A stretch of 64,000 bases of DNA, from contig NZ_JMSQ01000001.1 in assembly GCF_000696575.1 (NCBI RefSeq), positions 124,001 through 188,000 of the forward strand. The letters run 5' to 3'. The position numbers and the translations under genes were made by a program. Below the pieces are notes generated by a model, which saw only the letters and a list, made by a program, of their open reading frames with translations, was not told the DNA's origin and searched no databases. Origin of the DNA: Siccibacter colletis. GTDB taxonomy: Bacteria > Pseudomonadota > Gammaproteobacteria > Enterobacterales > Enterobacteriaceae. This document shows, piece after piece, positions 1-11,813 of the stretch (position 1 is the first letter of the stretch; each line of letters starts with the position of its first letter).

Positions 1-917
1 CCAGCTTTCACCGCGTCGAGCGACGCGCCTACCGCCATTGCCAGCGAGGTTGCTGCCAGCGCATTAGCAATGTTGTGGCGACCCGGCAGCGGCAGCGTGA
101 CGTCGATATTGCCGACCGGGGTCTGCAGCGTGAATTCAGTTCCGTGCGCGGTCATGTGCACGTTAGTGGCGGTAAAATCGCTCTGTGCCGCGTTGGGTGA
201 GAAACGCCAGGTTTTACGCTCGCCAATAACGCTCTGCCAGTTCAGCCAGTCGTTATTGTCGGCGTTGATAATGGCAATGCCGTTAGCGGGCAGGCCGGTG
301 AAGATTTCGCCTTTCGCTTTGGCAACGCCGGCAAGCGAGCCGAAACCTTCGAGATGCGCTGCCGCCAGGTTATTAACCAGCGCCGCTTCCGGACGCGTCA
401 GGCTGACGGTCCAGGCGATCTCGCCCTGGTGATTCGCGCCCAGCTCAATGACGGCATAGTCGTGCTCCGGGGTGAGGCGCAGCAGCGTCATTGGCACGCC
501 GATGTCGTTGTTGAGGTTGCCGGCGGTATAGAGCGTGTTGCCGCACTGATTCAGGATCGAGGCGGTCATCTCTTTTACCGAGGTTTTACCGGAGGAGCCG
601 GTGAGCGCGACCACGCGGGTTGGCACCTGCTGGCGCACCCAGGCACCCAGTTCGCCAAACGCCAGACGCGTGTCTTCCACTACCAGCTGCGGCAGATCGG
701 TCTCCAGCAAACGGCTCACCAGCAGCGCGCCCGCGCCGCGATCTTTCGCCTGCTGTGCAAAATCGTGCGCGTCAAAACGCTCGCCCTTCAGCGCGACAAA
801 CAGGCAGCCCGGGGTGATTTTGCGCGTGTCGGTGGTCACATCGTCGATGGCGATATCTGCGCCGTGATGGTCGGCGCGCAGAATACCTGCGAGCTGGCTC
901 AGTGAGACGCGGATCAT
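1..917 (-). CDS. murF: UDP-MurNAc-tripeptide--D-Ala-D-Ala ligase MurF (N-terminal 305 residues; C-terminus beyond window)
   Basis: MurF adds D-alanyl-D-alanine to the UDP-MurNAc tripeptide, the last cytoplasmic step of the peptidoglycan precursor. The reading frame starts with ATG at 917-915, which overlaps the murE stop as ATGA, so the two are translationally coupled. It begins [14 protein letters not shown]. The Mur-ligase P-loop GSSGKTS lies at residues 107-113, the same place as in E. coli. The frame stays open to position 1, so about the last third of the usual ~450 residues is missing only because the window ends. Member of the dcw cluster. Confidence 0.95.
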   Translation of the reverse strand, partial: MIRVSLSQLAGILRADHHGADIAIDDVTTDTRKITPGCLFVALKGERFDAHDFAQQAKDRGAGALLVSRLLETDLPQLVVEDTRLAFGELGAWVRQQVPTRVVALTGSSGKTSVKEMTASILNQCGNTLYTAGNLNNDIGVPMTLLRLTPEHDYAVIELGANHQGEIAWTVSLTRPEAALVNNLAAAHLEGFGSLAGVAKAKGEIFTGLPANGIAIINADNNDWLNWQSVIGERKTWRFSPNAAQSDFTATNVHMTAHGTEFTLQTPVGNIDVTLPLPGRHNIANALAATSLAMAVGASLDAVKA

Positions 918-2401
918 GCTACCACCCCCAGCAAGCGCGCTGCGGTAACGCGATCGGAATAGTCGAGACGGCGGTTACCGACAATCTGGTAATCCTCATG
1001 CCCTTTACCGGCGATCAGCACGACGTCGTTTTCCTGCGCCTGCATAATGGCGTTGGTCACCGCTTCGGCACGGCCTTCAACGGCGCGCACGCGGCCTGCG
1101 TCCAGCATGCCCGCCAGGATATCAGTGATAATCGCTTTCGGATCTTCGGTGCGCGGATTGTCGTCGGTCACGATCACCACGTCAGAGAACTCTTCAGCAA
1201 TCGCGCCCATCAGCGGACGTTTGCCTTTGTCACGATCCCCGCCGCAGCCGAACACACACCAGAGCTTACCGGCGCAGTGCAGGCGCGCGGCCTGCAGCGC
1301 TTTCTCCAGCGCGTCAGGCGTATGAGCATAATCCACCACGACAGTAGGTTTGCCCGGTGCGCTGAACACTTCCATCCGGCCACAGACCGGCTGCAGGCGG
1401 GAAGCGGTTTTCAGCAACGCGTCGAGCGGATACTCCAGCGCCAGCAGCGTAGCCAGGGCCAGCAGCAGATTGCTGACGTTAAACGCGCCCATCAGGCGGC
1501 TTTCGATCTCGCCCTCGCCCCATGACGAAGAGAAACGAATAGTGGCTCCGCTGTCGTGGTACTCCACCGCGTCGGCGCGCAGCCAGCGGCCATGACAACC
1601 GGGATTGATGTTGTTTTCCATCGACACCGCAACGGCGTCCGGCAGACTCGCCAGCCAGCGGTTACCGACTTCATCGTCGGCATTAACGATTGCCTGCCCA
1701 TAGTGATGGCTGGAGAACAGCTGCCATTTCGCGGCTTCGTACTGCTCCATGTCCCCGTGATAATCGAGGTGGTCGCGGCTGAGGTTAGTAAATACTGACG
1801 CGGCAAATTTCAGTGCCGCTACGCGATGCTGCACCAGGCCATGCGAAGAGACCTCCATCGCCGCCAGCGTTGCGCCCTGATCTGCCAGGTTAGCGAGTAC
1901 TTGCTGTACGTCTACCGCCGAGCCGGTGGTATTTTCGGTGGGGCTGACTTTACCCAATAGACCATTACCGACGGTACCCATTACGGCGCTGGTTTCGCCC
2001 AGCAGCTGCGCCCACTGCGCCAGCAACTGGGTGGTAGTGGTTTTACCGTTGGTCCCGGTCACACCGACCAGACGCAGCCGGTCAGAAGGCTCATGGTAAA
2101 AACGGCCTGCCAGCGCGGAAAGACGCTCCGTCAGCTGGCTGAGATAGATAACCGGCACGCCATGCATTTCGCGCACTTCACCATCGGTCGCCTCGCCCTG
2201 AGCGTCCGCAATAATGGCTGCGACGCCCTGTGCGATTGCCTGCGGGATATAACGACGCCCGTCCGCCTGATGACCGACCACTGCTACAAAAAGATCGCCT
2301 GCGGCAGCCACACGGCTGTCGAGGGTCATCTCGCGTAGCGCTCGCGCAGGTAGCCCGGCTACCCACGGAGCAAGAAGGTCGCGCAAATTACGATCTGCCA
2401 C
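914..2401 (-). CDS. murE: UDP-MurNAc-L-Ala-D-Glu:meso-diaminopimelate ligase MurE
   Basis: MurE adds meso-diaminopimelate to the UDP-MurNAc dipeptide in the cytoplasm. The ATP loop GTNGKTTT is at residues 116-123, and the DNPR motif that reads diaminopimelate is near residue 413, so the amino acid added should be DAP rather than lysine. I chose the GTG at 2401, which gives [10 protein letters not shown] and 495 residues as in E. coli. An in-frame ATG at 2413 would add four residues. Either start lies inside the 3' end of ftsI, and the stop overlaps the murF ATG. Confidence 0.96.
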   Translation of the reverse strand: MADRNLRDLLAPWVAGLPARALREMTLDSRVAAAGDLFVAVVGHQADGRRYIPQAIAQGVAAIIADAQGEATDGEVREMHGVPVIYLSQLTERLSALAGRFYHEPSDRLRLVGVTGTNGKTTTTQLLAQWAQLLGETSAVMGTVGNGLLGKVSPTENTTGSAVDVQQVLANLADQGATLAAMEVSSHGLVQHRVAALKFAASVFTNLSRDHLDYHGDMEQYEAAKWQLFSSHHYGQAIVNADDEVGNRWLASLPDAVAVSMENNINPGCHGRWLRADAVEYHDSGATIRFSSSWGEGEIESRLMGAFNVSNLLLALATLLALEYPLDALLKTASRLQPVCGRMEVFSAPGKPTVVVDYAHTPDALEKALQAARLHCAGKLWCVFGCGGDRDKGKRPLMGAIAEEFSDVVIVTDDNPRTEDPKAIITDILAGMLDAGRVRAVEGRAEAVTNAIMQAQENDVVLIAGKGHEDYQIVGNRRLDYSDRVTAARLLGVVA

Positions 2402-4154
2402 CTGTTGCCTCATCTCGATTAATCACGAATTCGTTTTTCTCACCCGTTGCCAGCGCGTCCGGTTCGATATTCATGGTGCGCAGTACGCCGCCCATGATGG
2501 CCCCGAATACCGGCGCTGAAACGGCACCGCCGTAATATTTACCTGCCTGCGGATCGTTGATCACCACCACCAGCGCAAAACGCGGCTGGCTGGCTGGCGC
2601 AACGCCCGCGGTGTAAGCAATGTATTTGTTGATGTACTTCCCGTCCGGACCGACTTTTTTCGCGGTACCGGTTTTAATCGCGATACGATAGCCCTTGATG
2701 GCTGCCTTCACCCCGCCGCCGCCCGGCAGCGCCACGCTCTCCATCATATGGACCACGGAGCGCACCAGCGATTCAGGGAACACGCGTTCACCCGGTACCG
2801 GTGGGTCGACTTTGGTTATCGACAGCGGACGATAGATGCCGTAGCTGCCAATGGTTGCGTAGACACGCGCTAACTGTAACGGCGTTACCATTAGCCCGTA
2901 GCCGAAAGAGAAGGTGGCCCTCTCTATGTCAGACCACCGTTGTTTTTGAGGATATAAGCCACTGCGTTCTCCGACCAACCCCAAATTGGTCGCCTTTCCC
3001 AGTCCAAAGCGTGAGTAAGTATCTACTAACGCTGAGGATGGCATCGCTAACGCCAGCTTGGATACACCGACGTTACTCGACTTCTGTAGTACTCCGGTCA
3101 GCGTCAGCTCGCTGTAGCGCGCGACGTCTTTAATCTCATGACCGTTGACCCGATATGGCACGGTATTAAGCACCGAGTTTTCCTGCACCACGCCGCGCTG
3201 AAGCGCGGTCATCACCACCATTGGTTTTACGGTTGAACCGGGTTCAAACACGTCGGTGATGGCGCGGTTACGCATTGCGTCTTTCGGGGTGCCTGCGAGG
3301 TTATTCGGGTTGTAGGAAGGGCTGTTCGCCATCGCCAGCACTTCGCCGGTATTAACGTCCACCAGCACGGCGGTACCGGATTCTGCTTTGTTGAACGCCA
3401 CCGCGTTGTTCAGCTCGCGATAAACCAGCGCCTGCAGACGTTCATCAATGCTGAGCGTCAGGTTGTGCGCAGCCTGGCTGTCGGTAGAGGAGATATCTTC
3501 AATCACGCGGCCATAACGGTCTTTACGCACCACGCGCTCGCCCGGCTGGCCGGTGAGCCACTTGTCGAAGCTCTTCTCCACGCCCTCAATGCCCTGACTG
3601 TCGACGTTGGTAAAGCCAATAAGGTGCGCGGTCACGCCGCCGGAAGGGTAGTAGCGACGCGACTCTTCACGCAGGTGAATGCCGGGCAGCCTGAGTTTTT
3701 TGATGTAGTCGCCAAGATCGGGATTGACCTGACGGGCAAGATAGATGAAGCGCCCTTTCGGGTTAGCATTAACGCGTGCCGCCAGCTGATCGAGGGGGAT
3801 CTTCAACGCATCGGAGAGCGCTTTCCAGCGGTTATCCAGCGTAATGCCGCCCGCATCATGCAGCTCTTTGGGATCGGCCCAGATGGCTTTCACCGGCACG
3901 CTCACCGCCAGTGGACGACCGGAGCGATCGGTGATCATCCCGCGCGACGTGGCGACTTCCTGCACGCGCAGGGAACGCATATCGCCCTGGCGCACCAGCA
4001 TGTCGGGGTTGATGATTTGCAGCCAGGCTGCACGTCCCAGCAGTAACGCCAGCGCGAGAAAAATACAGCCGCACAGCAACGCAAAACGCCAACTGATAAA
4101 GTTGGCCTGTTCGTCCTGACGTTTTGGTTTTAGCGTCTTACCCGCTGCTCTCAT
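2388..4154 (-). CDS. ftsI: Penicillin-binding protein 3, septal peptidoglycan transpeptidase FtsI
   Basis: FtsI (PBP3) cross-links septal peptidoglycan in the divisome and works with FtsW, FtsQLB and FtsN. It is 588 residues, the E. coli length. A short cytoplasmic tail is followed by one membrane segment at about residues 22-44, a PBP dimerisation domain, and a transpeptidase domain. Catalytic Ser307 sits in STVKP; SSN and KTGT follow. It starts 18 bases after the ftsL stop, and its last codons overlap the start of murE. Target of aztreonam and cephalosporins; no insertion is visible near the KTGT motif. Confidence 0.97.
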   Translation of the reverse strand: MRAAGKTLKPKRQDEQANFISWRFALLCGCIFLALALLLGRAAWLQIINPDMLVRQGDMRSLRVQEVATSRGMITDRSGRPLAVSVPVKAIWADPKELHDAGGITLDNRWKALSDALKIPLDQLAARVNANPKGRFIYLARQVNPDLGDYIKKLRLPGIHLREESRRYYPSGGVTAHLIGFTNVDSQGIEGVEKSFDKWLTGQPGERVVRKDRYGRVIEDISSTDSQAAHNLTLSIDERLQALVYRELNNAVAFNKAESGTAVLVDVNTGEVLAMANSPSYNPNNLAGTPKDAMRNRAITDVFEPGSTVKPMVVMTALQRGVVQENSVLNTVPYRVNGHEIKDVARYSELTLTGVLQKSSNVGVSKLALAMPSSALVDTYSRFGLGKATNLGLVGERSGLYPQKQRWSDIERATFSFGYGLMVTPLQLARVYATIGSYGIYRPLSITKVDPPVPGERVFPESLVRSVVHMMESVALPGGGGVKAAIKGYRIAIKTGTAKKVGPDGKYINKYIAYTAGVAPASQPRFALVVVINDPQAGKYYGGAVSAPVFGAIMGGVLRTMNIEPDALATGEKNEFVINRDEATGGRS

Positions 4155-4172
4155 GCGTTTACCATGACTGCA

Positions 4173-4544
4173 TCATTCCTGTTTTTGAACCACAATGTTT
4201 TCCTGCGACGGATCGACGTGCTGCATCTGGAGCTTATCCGTTGCGATCCGCTCAACCCGGCTGTGATCGCCGAGCGCGTTCTCTTCGAGGATCAGGTTGC
4301 GCCACTCGATATCCAGCGCGTCACGCTCCAGCACCAGCTGCTCGCGCTGGGCGGTAAGCAGACGGGTGTGGTGCGCGGTTGTCACCACAATGATGGCGGT
4401 AACGATGATGGCGATGAACAGACAGAGTGGCAGTTTCCCCTGACGCAGAAGATCGCTGCCGATCACGCCAGGCAATGCATGGCGCTCGGTGCTTCCTAAC
4501 GATCCCGTTACCCTGCTGAGGGTCTCCGACACTCTGCCGATCAT
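4173..4544 (-). CDS. ftsL: Cell division protein FtsL
   Basis: FtsL is a bitopic inner-membrane divisome protein that forms a coiled-coil complex with FtsB and FtsQ and activates septal synthesis by FtsWI. It is 123 residues against 121 in E. coli. A basic cytoplasmic region is followed by one hydrophobic segment ([18 protein letters not shown], about residues 41-58) and a periplasmic leucine-zipper-like helix (residues ~62-100). The extra two residues are at the C-terminus. Its ATG overlaps the rsmH stop (ATGA). Confidence 0.96.
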   Translation of the reverse strand: MIGRVSETLSRVTGSLGSTERHALPGVIGSDLLRQGKLPLCLFIAIIVTAIIVVTTAHHTRLLTAQREQLVLERDALDIEWRNLILEENALGDHSRVERIATDKLQMQHVDPSQENIVVQKQE

Positions 4545-5482
4545 GCGTTCGTCCTCTCTGCAATACGCAGCACTGAACTACGGGCGCGTGGGTTTTCCGC
4601 CACTTCTTCTTCGCCCGGCATCATTTTTCCTAATGCCTTCAATTGACGACCACCCAGCTTGCTGAGCTGCGCCTCGGTCATCGGTAACCCGGCCGGAACC
4701 TGCGGACCGCGGCTCTGTTCGCGCATAAAGCGTTTTACAATGCGGTCTTCCAGCGAATGGAAACTGATAATCGACAGCCGCCCGCCCGGGGCCAGCGCGT
4801 CAATCGAGCCTTTTAGCGCCGACTCGATCTCCTCCAGTTCACTGTTGACCCAGATGCGCACCGCCTGGAAGGTACGGGTCGCCGGGTGTTTGAATTTGTC
4901 TTTCACCGGCGTGGCGGCAGCAACCACTTCAGCCAGCTCTTTGGTACGCGTCATCGGCTGCTCGCGGTTACGCTCGACGATAGCGCGGGCGATACGTTTC
5001 GCAAACCGCTCTTCGCCGAAGGTCTTCAGCACCCAGACAATGTCCGCTTCTTCGGCTTTCAACAGCCATTCCGCTGCTGACTGGCCGCGGCTTGGGTCCA
5101 TACGCATATCCAGCGGCCCGTCGCGCATAAACGAGAAGCCGCGCTCCGGATCGTCAAGCTGCGGTGAAGAAACGCCAAGATCGAGAAGAATGCCGTCGAT
5201 GCGACCAACGAGCTCAAGCTCGCAGACATAGTCAGCGAGCGCAGAAAAAGGACCGTGCACGATGGAGAAACGCGGATCGTTGATCGCCTGTGCCGCGGCA
5301 ATCGCCTGCGGATCGCGATCGATCGCAATGAGACGCCCGTGTTCGCCAAGCTGCGACAAAATCAGGCGTGAGTGTCCACCACGGCCAAAAGTGCCATCAA
5401 TGTAAATGCCATCGGGACGAATGTTGAGGCCGTTTACGGCTTCGTCGAGCAGCACCGTGGTGTGTTTAAAGTTATCCATCAT
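4541..5482 (-). CDS. rsmH: 16S rRNA m4C1402 N4-methyltransferase RsmH (MraW)
   Basis: RsmH methylates the N4 position of C1402 in 16S rRNA, in the ribosomal P site, using S-adenosylmethionine. The length is 313 residues, the same as in E. coli. The N-terminal SAM-binding loop [10 protein letters not shown] lies at residues 29-38, and a second conserved stretch [15 protein letters not shown] follows. It starts 2 bases after the mraZ stop and overlaps ftsL, so it is the second gene of the dcw operon. Confidence 0.96.
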   Translation of the reverse strand: MMDNFKHTTVLLDEAVNGLNIRPDGIYIDGTFGRGGHSRLILSQLGEHGRLIAIDRDPQAIAAAQAINDPRFSIVHGPFSALADYVCELELVGRIDGILLDLGVSSPQLDDPERGFSFMRDGPLDMRMDPSRGQSAAEWLLKAEEADIVWVLKTFGEERFAKRIARAIVERNREQPMTRTKELAEVVAAATPVKDKFKHPATRTFQAVRIWVNSELEEIESALKGSIDALAPGGRLSIISFHSLEDRIVKRFMREQSRGPQVPAGLPMTEAQLSKLGGRQLKALGKMMPGEEEVAENPRARSSVLRIAERTNA

Positions 5483-5484
5483 GG

Positions 5485-5943
5485 TTATAGCGATAAATCC
5501 TGAAGCCGCTCAGACAAGACGTCCGATGACGACTGTTCAGCGTCAATATCATCCCTGACTTGTTGATACCAGGTCGTTTCATCCCACAGCTCAAACTTAT
5601 TGAACTGTCCGACCAGCATCACTTCTTTTGTCAGCCCGGCGTGCTGCCGCAGCACGGGCGCCAGGAGCAAGCGCCCTGCGCTATCCATCTGGCATTCACT
5701 GGCATGCCCTAACAACAAACGCTGCACGCGGCGCTCGGCGGGGTTCATGCTCGACAGGCGTGACAGTTTCTGTTCAATAATTTCCCATTCGGGAAGGGTA
5801 TAAAGCAGCAGGCAGGGGTGATGAATGTCAATGGTGCAAACCATTTGACCGGAAGCGGCCTCAATCAGCGTTTCCCGGTAACGGGTAGGCACGGATAACC
5901 GCCCTTTGCTGTCGAGATTGACTACGGTTGCCCCTCGGAACAT
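5485..5943 (-). CDS. mraZ: Transcriptional regulator MraZ
   Basis: MraZ is a ring-forming DNA-binding protein of the AbrB/SpoVT-like fold that represses the dcw operon from sites just upstream of its own gene. The chosen ATG at 5943 gives [20 protein letters not shown] and 152 residues, the family length. An upstream in-frame start at 6000 would lie within the operator and was not used. Two tandem AbrB-like halves are visible (around residues 5-47 and 81-124), each with a DSKGRL or DSAGRL-type motif. First gene of the cluster. Confidence 0.96.
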   Translation of the reverse strand: MFRGATVVNLDSKGRLSVPTRYRETLIEAASGQMVCTIDIHHPCLLLYTLPEWEIIEQKLSRLSSMNPAERRVQRLLLGHASECQMDSAGRLLLAPVLRQHAGLTKEVMLVGQFNKFELWDETTWYQQVRDDIDAEQSSSDVLSERLQDLSL

Positions 5944-5971
5944 GCCAGCCTCACCCTGAATAAACCCTGAG

Positions 5972-6031
5972 CCCCACTTTACCCCACAAAATACCACCAC
6001 GAGTTTACGGAGCGGAGGAAAAGCTTGTCAA
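5972..6031 (-). promoter_or_regulatory. dcw operon promoter (Pmra) and MraZ operator repeats
   Basis: Reading the minus strand, TTGACA (6031-6026) and TAAACT (6007-6002) are separated by 18 bases, a strong sigma-70 promoter that matches E. coli Pmra almost base for base. Downstream, TGGTA (5996-5992), TGGGG (5986-5982) and TGGGG (5976-5972) repeat every 10 bases. This fits the TGGGN repeats with 5-base spacers known as the MraZ operator. Repeat assignment is by family knowledge. Confidence 0.85.
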
Positions 6032-6481
6032 GACGGCACCTGCGCCGACCCTGGCAATTGTTTCTGCTTTAACGGGTGATGAACGCCAGAATTAATACTG
6101 ATAAACCGGCGAGGTGAAATTAACGCCATGAATATTTGTAAGAAAATGACTAACAAGCATGAAACCGTTAAATCCAGGCTGGATACGAATTAAGTGAAAT
6201 AAGTACTCAGTTTGCGACGCGGGCAGCATTTTAAGCCATATCGGGTAAAGAGGACAGCACCAGATTCCAGGCCCGGCCTGCCGGGACGCGCAATGTTAGG
6301 GATGCGGAAGCAGCGCGCCGGATTAATCGTTAACGTTACGACGCGTTTAGCATTTGATGTGTAACAAAACACTACCTGCGCAATGAATGGTTACGCCTGT
6401 ATAAGCAGTAACGGATTGCAGTACGCAAAAATAGTCGGTTTTTTTACCGTGAGGTTACGGCGTCTGGATTAGTCCGAATAT
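6032..6481. other. Intergenic stretch between cra and mraZ
   Basis: About 450 bases without a gene I can support. It is more A+T-rich than the flanking coding regions. One 60-codon open frame (6190-6372, minus) has no recognisable family, start signal or neighbour and is treated as chance. The gap has a similar length in E. coli. Confidence 0.5.
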
Positions 6482-6510
6482 AAATAAAGGCAGCCTGGCT
6501 GCCTTTATTT
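6482..6510 (-). terminator. Terminator after cra
   Basis: A perfect 12-base inverted repeat AAATAAAGGCAG / CTGCCTTTATTT with a 5-base loop. It starts at the cra stop codon. Flanking A and T tracts let it act in both directions. Confidence 0.8.
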
Positions 6511-7514
6511 TATGCCCGGCTTAAGCTGCCGCGGCGATAAAGGCTGCGCTTAATACGACTCAGCCCCGGTTTAGGTTTACGCGGTTCGTCCAGATTCGCC
6601 AGCACCAGTTCAAGCACCCGCTCTGCCACTTCGCGATGACGCTGCGCCACCGCCAGCACCGGGCACTGAATAAAATCCAGCAGTTCGTTGTCGCCGAAGG
6701 TGGCAATCGCCAGTTCCGTCGGCAGTCGCCCTTCACGCTTAAGCGTGACATCCATTACGCCCTGTAATAAAGGAAACGAGGTGGTAAACAGCGCCTGCGG
6801 CATCGGGTTAGTTTCCAGCCATTTTTCAAACAGTTGCCCGGCGGCGTCGCGCTCGTAGCTGTTGGCGTAAAGGTATTTTACCTCGCGCGGATCGTCCTTC
6901 CACGCCGTGCGGAATCCCTGCTCCCGCAGAAAACTCACCGACAGCTCGGGTAACGCGCCCATATAAAGGACGTCCTGCGCCGGGAATTTACGCAGCTCTT
7001 CGGCCAGCATCTGGGCATCATCCTGATCGGCGCCGACCACGCTGGTGAAATGTTCACGATCGAGTGCGCGATCCAGTGCGACGATAGGGAAAGTGTCGTT
7101 GGCCCAGCGCTGATAAAACGGATGCTCCGGCGGCAGGGACGTGGAGACAATAATGGCATCAACCTGACGCTGTAACAGATGCTCAATGCAGCGCATCTCG
7201 TTATCCGGCTGATCTTCAGAACAGGCGATCAGCAGCTGATAACCGCGCTGGCGTGCCTGACGCTCAAGATAGTTGGCAATGCGGGTGTAACTGGTGTTTT
7301 CCAGATCGGGAATAACCAGCCCAATTGAGCGGGTACGACCGGCGCGCAGCCCGGCAGCCACGGCATTGGGGTGATAGTTATGCTCACGCACTACTGCCAT
7401 CACCTTCTCAACGGTCTTGTCACTGACGCGATACTGCTTCGCTTTGCCGTTGATGACATAACTCGCCGTTGTACGGGATACGCCAGCAAGCCGCGCGATT
7501 TCGTCCAGTTTCAC
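6510..7514 (-). CDS. cra: Catabolite repressor/activator Cra (FruR)
   Basis: Cra is a LacI/GalR-family regulator of carbon flow. It represses glycolytic genes and activates gluconeogenic ones, and it is released from DNA by fructose 1-phosphate or fructose 1,6-bisphosphate. It has 334 residues, as in E. coli. The N-terminal helix-turn-helix [19 protein letters not shown] is at residues 2-20, followed by a hinge and a periplasmic-binding-protein-like sugar domain. The start is GTG at 7514, with AAGGGG just upstream. The E. coli fruL leader peptide was not recognisable in the upstream sequence. Confidence 0.96.
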   Translation of the reverse strand: MKLDEIARLAGVSRTTASYVINGKAKQYRVSDKTVEKVMAVVREHNYHPNAVAAGLRAGRTRSIGLVIPDLENTSYTRIANYLERQARQRGYQLLIACSEDQPDNEMRCIEHLLQRQVDAIIVSTSLPPEHPFYQRWANDTFPIVALDRALDREHFTSVVGADQDDAQMLAEELRKFPAQDVLYMGALPELSVSFLREQGFRTAWKDDPREVKYLYANSYERDAAGQLFEKWLETNPMPQALFTTSFPLLQGVMDVTLKREGRLPTELAIATFGDNELLDFIQCPVLAVAQRHREVAERVLELVLANLDEPRKPKPGLSRIKRSLYRRGSLSRA

Positions 7515-7640
7515 AATTGCCCCTTGAGTTGAGTGTGTTATCCATAGTCACAATAAGGATATCGTCTTAATCCTGTAACATCTAAGCGCAGAACAGTAAC
7601 AGGGGCAACCGCTTTCGCGCCTGCCCTGACGCTTTTGGCG

Positions 7641-7674
7641 AAAAAAAACCCGGAAACAGGCTCCGGGTTTTTTA
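7641..7674 (-). terminator. Terminator after ilvIH
   Basis: Stem AAACCCGGA / TCCGGGTTT with a 7-base loop and runs of A and T on either side, 22 bases past the ilvH stop. It separates ilvIH from cra. Confidence 0.85.
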
Positions 7675-7696
7675 TATCGCTAACCGCTTGCGCGGC

Positions 7697-8188
7697 TTAG
7701 CGCATAATCTTTTCCCCACGGGCCAGCCCGACTACGCCGGAGCGCGCGACCTCCACCACTTTTGCCACGTCGCGGATCGTCGCCAGGAAGGCATCCAGCT
7801 TCTCGCTGGTGCCGGCAAGCTGTACGGTATACACAGAAGGCGTGACGTCGATAATTTGCCCGCGGAATATCTCTGCGTTGCGCTTCACCTCTTCACGGCC
7901 ATAACCGCTCGCCTGCACTTTCACCAGCATGATCTCGCGCTCAACGTGCGCGCCCTGCCCCAGTTCGCTGACGCGCAGCACGTCCACCAGCTTGTGCAGC
8001 TGCTTTTCGATCTGCTCCAGTACTTTTTCATCGCCCACGGTCTGGATAGTCATCCGCGAGAGCGTGGGGTCGTCGGTTGGGGCAACGGTCAGACTCTCAA
8101 TATTGTAGCCGCGCTGTGAAAAGAGACCGATCACCCGGGACAGTGCGCCCGATTCATTTTCCAGCAGTACTGATAATATCCGGCGCAT
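7697..8188 (-). CDS. ilvH: Acetolactate synthase III, small regulatory subunit IlvH
   Basis: IlvH is the regulatory subunit of acetohydroxyacid synthase III. It raises activity of IlvI and gives valine feedback inhibition. The ATG at 8188 gives [16 protein letters not shown] and 163 residues as in E. coli. A longer in-frame ATG at 8218 would run into ilvI and was rejected. An N-terminal ACT domain (residues ~3-75) is followed by a second ACT-like domain (~80-160). It starts 2 bases after ilvI. Confidence 0.96.
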   Translation of the reverse strand: MRRILSVLLENESGALSRVIGLFSQRGYNIESLTVAPTDDPTLSRMTIQTVGDEKVLEQIEKQLHKLVDVLRVSELGQGAHVEREIMLVKVQASGYGREEVKRNAEIFRGQIIDVTPSVYTVQLAGTSEKLDAFLATIRDVAKVVEVARSGVVGLARGEKIMR

Positions 8189-8190
8189 AA

Positions 8191-9915
8191 TCAGGTTCTC
8201 TCCGTTTTGCTTAACCACATTTCGTCCATACCGCCCCCGCGGATCTGCATCGGGTAGACGTGTTCAGTACCATCAACCGTAACATCCACAAACACCAGGC
8301 GACCGGCACGTACCTGCTCAAGCGCCGCTGCGAGTTTGCTTTCCAGCTCGTCGGGCCGGGTGATGCTGATGCCGACATGGCCATAAGCTTCAGCCAGCTT
8401 CGCGAAATCAGGCAGTGATTCCATATAGGACTGCGAGTGGCGTCCGGAGTAGATCATGTCCTGCCACTGTTTCACCATTCCGAGATAGCGGTTGTTAAGA
8501 TTGAGCACCAGCACCGGCAGCTCATACTGCAGCGCGGTGGACAGCTCCTGAATGTTCATCTGGATGCTGCCGTCCCCGGTCACGCAGATCACCGTCTCAT
8601 TCGGCAGCGCCAGCTTCACGCCAAGCGCAGCCGGGAGGCCAAAGCCCATGGTGCCCAGCCCGCCGGAGTTGATCCAGCGGCGCGGCTTGTCAAAGGTATA
8701 GTAGAGCGCAGCGAACATCTGGTGCTGACCCACGTCGGACGTCACGTAGGCATCGCCGTTGGTCAGACGATAAACCGTATCCACCACCGCCTGTGGTTTG
8801 ATTGCCTGACTTTCGCGATCCCACGCCAGGCACTGGCGTGCGCGCCACTGTTCAATCTGCTGCCACCAGTCGCGGATCTCATCCAGCGGCTGACGGTTAT
8901 CTTCCTGCTGCAACAGTTCCAGCATCTGGCTCAGCACCTGCAGCGCATCACCCACGATCGGCACATCGGCATTAACGGTTTTTGAGATCGACGTCGGGTC
9001 GATATCGATGTGCAGCACCGTGGCGTTCGGGCAGTATTTCGCCAGATTATTGGTGGTGCGATCGTCAAAGCGCACCCCGACGGCAAAAATCACATCGGCA
9101 TTGTGCATCGTCATGTTGGCTTCATAGGTGCCGTGCATCCCCAGCATGCCCAGCGCCTGGCGGTGCGTACCGGGAAATGCGCCCAGCCCCATCAGGGATG
9201 ACACCACCGGCAGATTCAGTTTTTCAGCCAGCGAGCGCAGTTCAGCTTCACAGTGGGCGTTAATCGCCCCGCCGCCCACGTAGATCACTGGTTTTTTCGC
9301 CGCCAGCAGGGTCTGCAGCGCGCGTTTGATCTGCCCCTTATGGCCCTGCGTGGTCGGGTTGTATGAGCGCATGCTGACCGACTCAGGCCAGACGTAAGGC
9401 AATTTCTTCGCCGGATTGAGGATATCCTTCGGCAGATCGACCACCACCGGGCCGGGACGGCCGCTGGCAGCCAACCAGAACGCTTTTTTCAGTACGGCGG
9501 GAATATCTTCGGTCTGCTTAACCAGGAAACTGTGCTTCACCACTGGTCGGGAGATCCCCACCATGTCGCACTCCTGGAAGGCATCGTAGCCGATAAGCGA
9601 CGTAGCAACCTGTCCGGAAAGCACCACCAGAGGAATGGAGTCCATATAAGCCGTTGCGATACCGGTGATCGCGTTGGTTGCGCCGGGGCCGGAAGTGACC
9701 AGCACCACGCCCACATCGCCCGTCGCTCGTGCGAGGCCGTCGGCCATGTGCACTGCCGCCTGCTCGTGGCGCACCAGGACGTGATCGATCCCCCCGACGG
9801 TATGCAGCGCATCATAAATATCGAGCACTGCGCCTCCGGGGTAACCGAACACCTGCTTAACGCCCTGATCGATAAGCGATCGGACGACCATCTCGGCTCC
9901 TGACAACATCTCCAT
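8191..9915 (-). CDS. ilvI: Acetolactate synthase III, large catalytic subunit IlvI
   Basis: IlvI catalyses the first common step of branched-chain amino-acid synthesis, condensing pyruvate with pyruvate or 2-oxobutyrate, with thiamine diphosphate, Mg2+ and FAD. It is 574 residues, as in E. coli. The catalytic glutamate is in [12 protein letters not shown] near residue 50. The thiamine-diphosphate motif starts GDGSIQMN and ends in NLNN near residues 430-460. In E. coli this operon is activated by Lrp and leucine-sensitive; the upstream region here is long enough for that. Confidence 0.97.
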   Translation of the reverse strand: MEMLSGAEMVVRSLIDQGVKQVFGYPGGAVLDIYDALHTVGGIDHVLVRHEQAAVHMADGLARATGDVGVVLVTSGPGATNAITGIATAYMDSIPLVVLSGQVATSLIGYDAFQECDMVGISRPVVKHSFLVKQTEDIPAVLKKAFWLAASGRPGPVVVDLPKDILNPAKKLPYVWPESVSMRSYNPTTQGHKGQIKRALQTLLAAKKPVIYVGGGAINAHCEAELRSLAEKLNLPVVSSLMGLGAFPGTHRQALGMLGMHGTYEANMTMHNADVIFAVGVRFDDRTTNNLAKYCPNATVLHIDIDPTSISKTVNADVPIVGDALQVLSQMLELLQQEDNRQPLDEIRDWWQQIEQWRARQCLAWDRESQAIKPQAVVDTVYRLTNGDAYVTSDVGQHQMFAALYYTFDKPRRWINSGGLGTMGFGLPAALGVKLALPNETVICVTGDGSIQMNIQELSTALQYELPVLVLNLNNRYLGMVKQWQDMIYSGRHSQSYMESLPDFAKLAEAYGHVGISITRPDELESKLAAALEQVRAGRLVFVDVTVDGTEHVYPMQIRGGGMDEMWLSKTERT

Positions 9916-10270
9916 GGTTTGCCTCCAGGCTGTTATTGTTATCGACGGACTGCGGAACTCATTTCCGCACTGTCTCAGGTTGCAGGCCGCTCGGCCTGCA
10001 CTTTACTCGTTATCATCGCCTTAACATAACCGCTGAAAATCAGGCAGGCAATGCATAGCCAGAGCCGCACAAATGCCGTGCCGTCAGGAGCGAGGCGGTA
10101 ATAAGCGCAGCAAACCGAGTTAAATATCAGGAATAAGCAAAAGTAATGACAGGAAATGTTATAAAAGGCGGCGATAGTAGCGCTAAAGCAAATTTCTTCA
10201 GCGGCACACAGCGTTGCGATGGGTGCGGCACTGCTTGCGGAATAAAATGCTAATAATGTTGCAGCAGGCA
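9916..10270. other. Upstream region of ilvIH
   Basis: About 355 bases between the leuO terminator and ilvI with no gene. It contains A+T-rich patches (for example near 10110-10200). In E. coli the equivalent stretch holds several Lrp sites and the ilvIH promoter. I could not assign individual Lrp boxes with confidence. Confidence 0.5.
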
Positions 10271-10298
10271 GTAAAAAACCGGGAGCGACACTCCCGGT
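10271..10298 (-). terminator. Terminator after leuO
   Basis: Minus-strand stem ACCGGGAG / CTCCCGGT with a 5-base loop, followed by TTTTTT. It lies 21 bases past the leuO stop. Confidence 0.85.
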
Positions 10299-10318
10299 GT
10301 GGATTTTCTGGCAGGGCG

Positions 10319-11263
10319 TTATTTACGGCAAATGGCGGTAAGCAGCTCTTCCATCCACTGGTGCCCTTTATCGCGGCCTGCCGCCTCATGCCAGGATAAA
10401 TAACAGGTACGGCTATTAAGCTTAAGCGGCAGCGGATTAATTTTCAGATCCAGGGTTTCATCAAACTCTTCCGCCAGCCAGCGCGGCGCAATAGTCACTA
10501 ATTCCGTCTGGGATACCACATTCAGCACGCTGGTCATGGCCATACCCTGATAAGCAATACAGGTTTGCTTATCAGGCGTGTCATACCAGGGCAGACTGAA
10601 CGAGGCGAAGCGATCCAGTGAGACGACAGCATGTTGCTCATTATATACATCGCTTTCACGCATCGGCATATTGATACGCGGATGCTTGTTACTGCAAACC
10701 AATACCATTTCATCTTTAAACAGCGGTACGCAGGTAAATTCCGGACGACGAAACTCATCATAGCCAATAACAAATTCCGTCTCCTGATAACGCAGTTGAT
10801 GCTCAATATTCTGATTCAGACAGGATTTAAAAATCAGATGTATATTAGGCGCAATTTCCTTAATCCGGTTAAATATCATTGACGTCAATAGATTATCTAA
10901 CGGACTGGCAACGCACAGATTAAATACCCGTTCGCTACTGACTGGCTCAAAGCCCGAGCCGGGTAGTTCATTCTGAATCAGCTGCAGCGCCTGACGCACC
11001 GACCCAAATAACTTATAGGCGCGAGCGGTTGGCTGAATGCCCCGGCCGAAACGAACAAAAAGTTCATCATTAAACATAAGTTTAAGCCGGGATACGGCAT
11101 TGCTCACTGCAGGCTGAGACATCCCCAGATGGTGCGCTGCGCGAGTGATGTTTTGCTCCTGCATTACCGCGTCAAACACGGTCAGCAGGTTAAGATCCAC
11201 CATCCGCAACTGCGATTTAATTTCATCAACCCCGTGATGCTTTTCGATATGATCATCAGACAT
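10319..11263 (-). CDS. leuO: LysR-family regulator LeuO
   Basis: LeuO is a LysR-type regulator and H-NS antagonist that controls many silenced genes, including CRISPR-Cas in E. coli. The ATG at 11263 has a strong AGGGGAG ribosome-binding site and gives 314 residues, the E. coli length. An in-frame start at 11299 lacks this support. The helix-turn-helix ([20 protein letters not shown]) follows the conserved LRMVDLNLL. Before that, the first ~20 residues ([12 protein letters not shown]...) differ from E. coli. It is divergent from leuLABCD. Confidence 0.95.
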   Translation of the reverse strand: MSDDHIEKHHGVDEIKSQLRMVDLNLLTVFDAVMQEQNITRAAHHLGMSQPAVSNAVSRLKLMFNDELFVRFGRGIQPTARAYKLFGSVRQALQLIQNELPGSGFEPVSSERVFNLCVASPLDNLLTSMIFNRIKEIAPNIHLIFKSCLNQNIEHQLRYQETEFVIGYDEFRRPEFTCVPLFKDEMVLVCSNKHPRINMPMRESDVYNEQHAVVSLDRFASFSLPWYDTPDKQTCIAYQGMAMTSVLNVVSQTELVTIAPRWLAEEFDETLDLKINPLPLKLNSRTCYLSWHEAAGRDKGHQWMEELLTAICRK

Positions 11264-11813
11264 AGTCCACTCCCCTGATCGCATTTCTTCCCTGGCCACA
11301 TATTGCCGTGGCCTTCCTGTAGACGTGGCACGCCGCGCTATTTAACCTTACCGGCAATACCCTTTCTCTTAATAACCCTCTTCAGACATCTCACGCTAAC
11401 ACCAGAACCAAATGTGAAATAAATGGTAATAAATCAGCACAGCCAGATGGCATTTAAAATATTTCGATTAAAAAAAATAAAAATGACACTCGAATTACCC
11501 GAGATTAATATTCATCCGTAAAATAATTAACTCTATGAATACAAAAGCGTGCACCGCTGTGGAGTGACACAAAACACGCCCTTTCATAAAGGGGGGAGTA
11601 TTAGAGCATTATACCCATCCAAATAACATATAGATTAATTCTTATTTTTAACGCACCTCTCACAGCCTTTAATGACGCTTATTGACAGGCAAAATCAGAG
11701 TCTAACTTTGGATCTTTTAGATATTGCTTTCATGAGGATTTTCTCCAGTACATTGTTCTAAAGTCGCTGCCAGCACGTCGCCCGTTAATTTACTGTGACA
11801 TGCAAAACAATTG
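11264..11813. other. leuO-leuL intergenic region
   Basis: About 550 bases without a gene. It is distinctly A+T-rich around 11390-11720, unlike both neighbours. In E. coli and Salmonella the same interval is bound by H-NS and LeuO and couples leuO and leuABCD promoter activity. No conserved reading frame or stable hairpin stood out. Confidence 0.6.

Noticed and set aside
6190-6372. A 60-codon frame between cra and mraZ
   Set aside because: No recognisable family, ribosome-binding site or conserved context.
10188-10202. AGCAAATTTCTTCAG as an Lrp box upstream of ilvIH
   Set aside because: Only a loose match to a loose consensus; not enough to list as a site.
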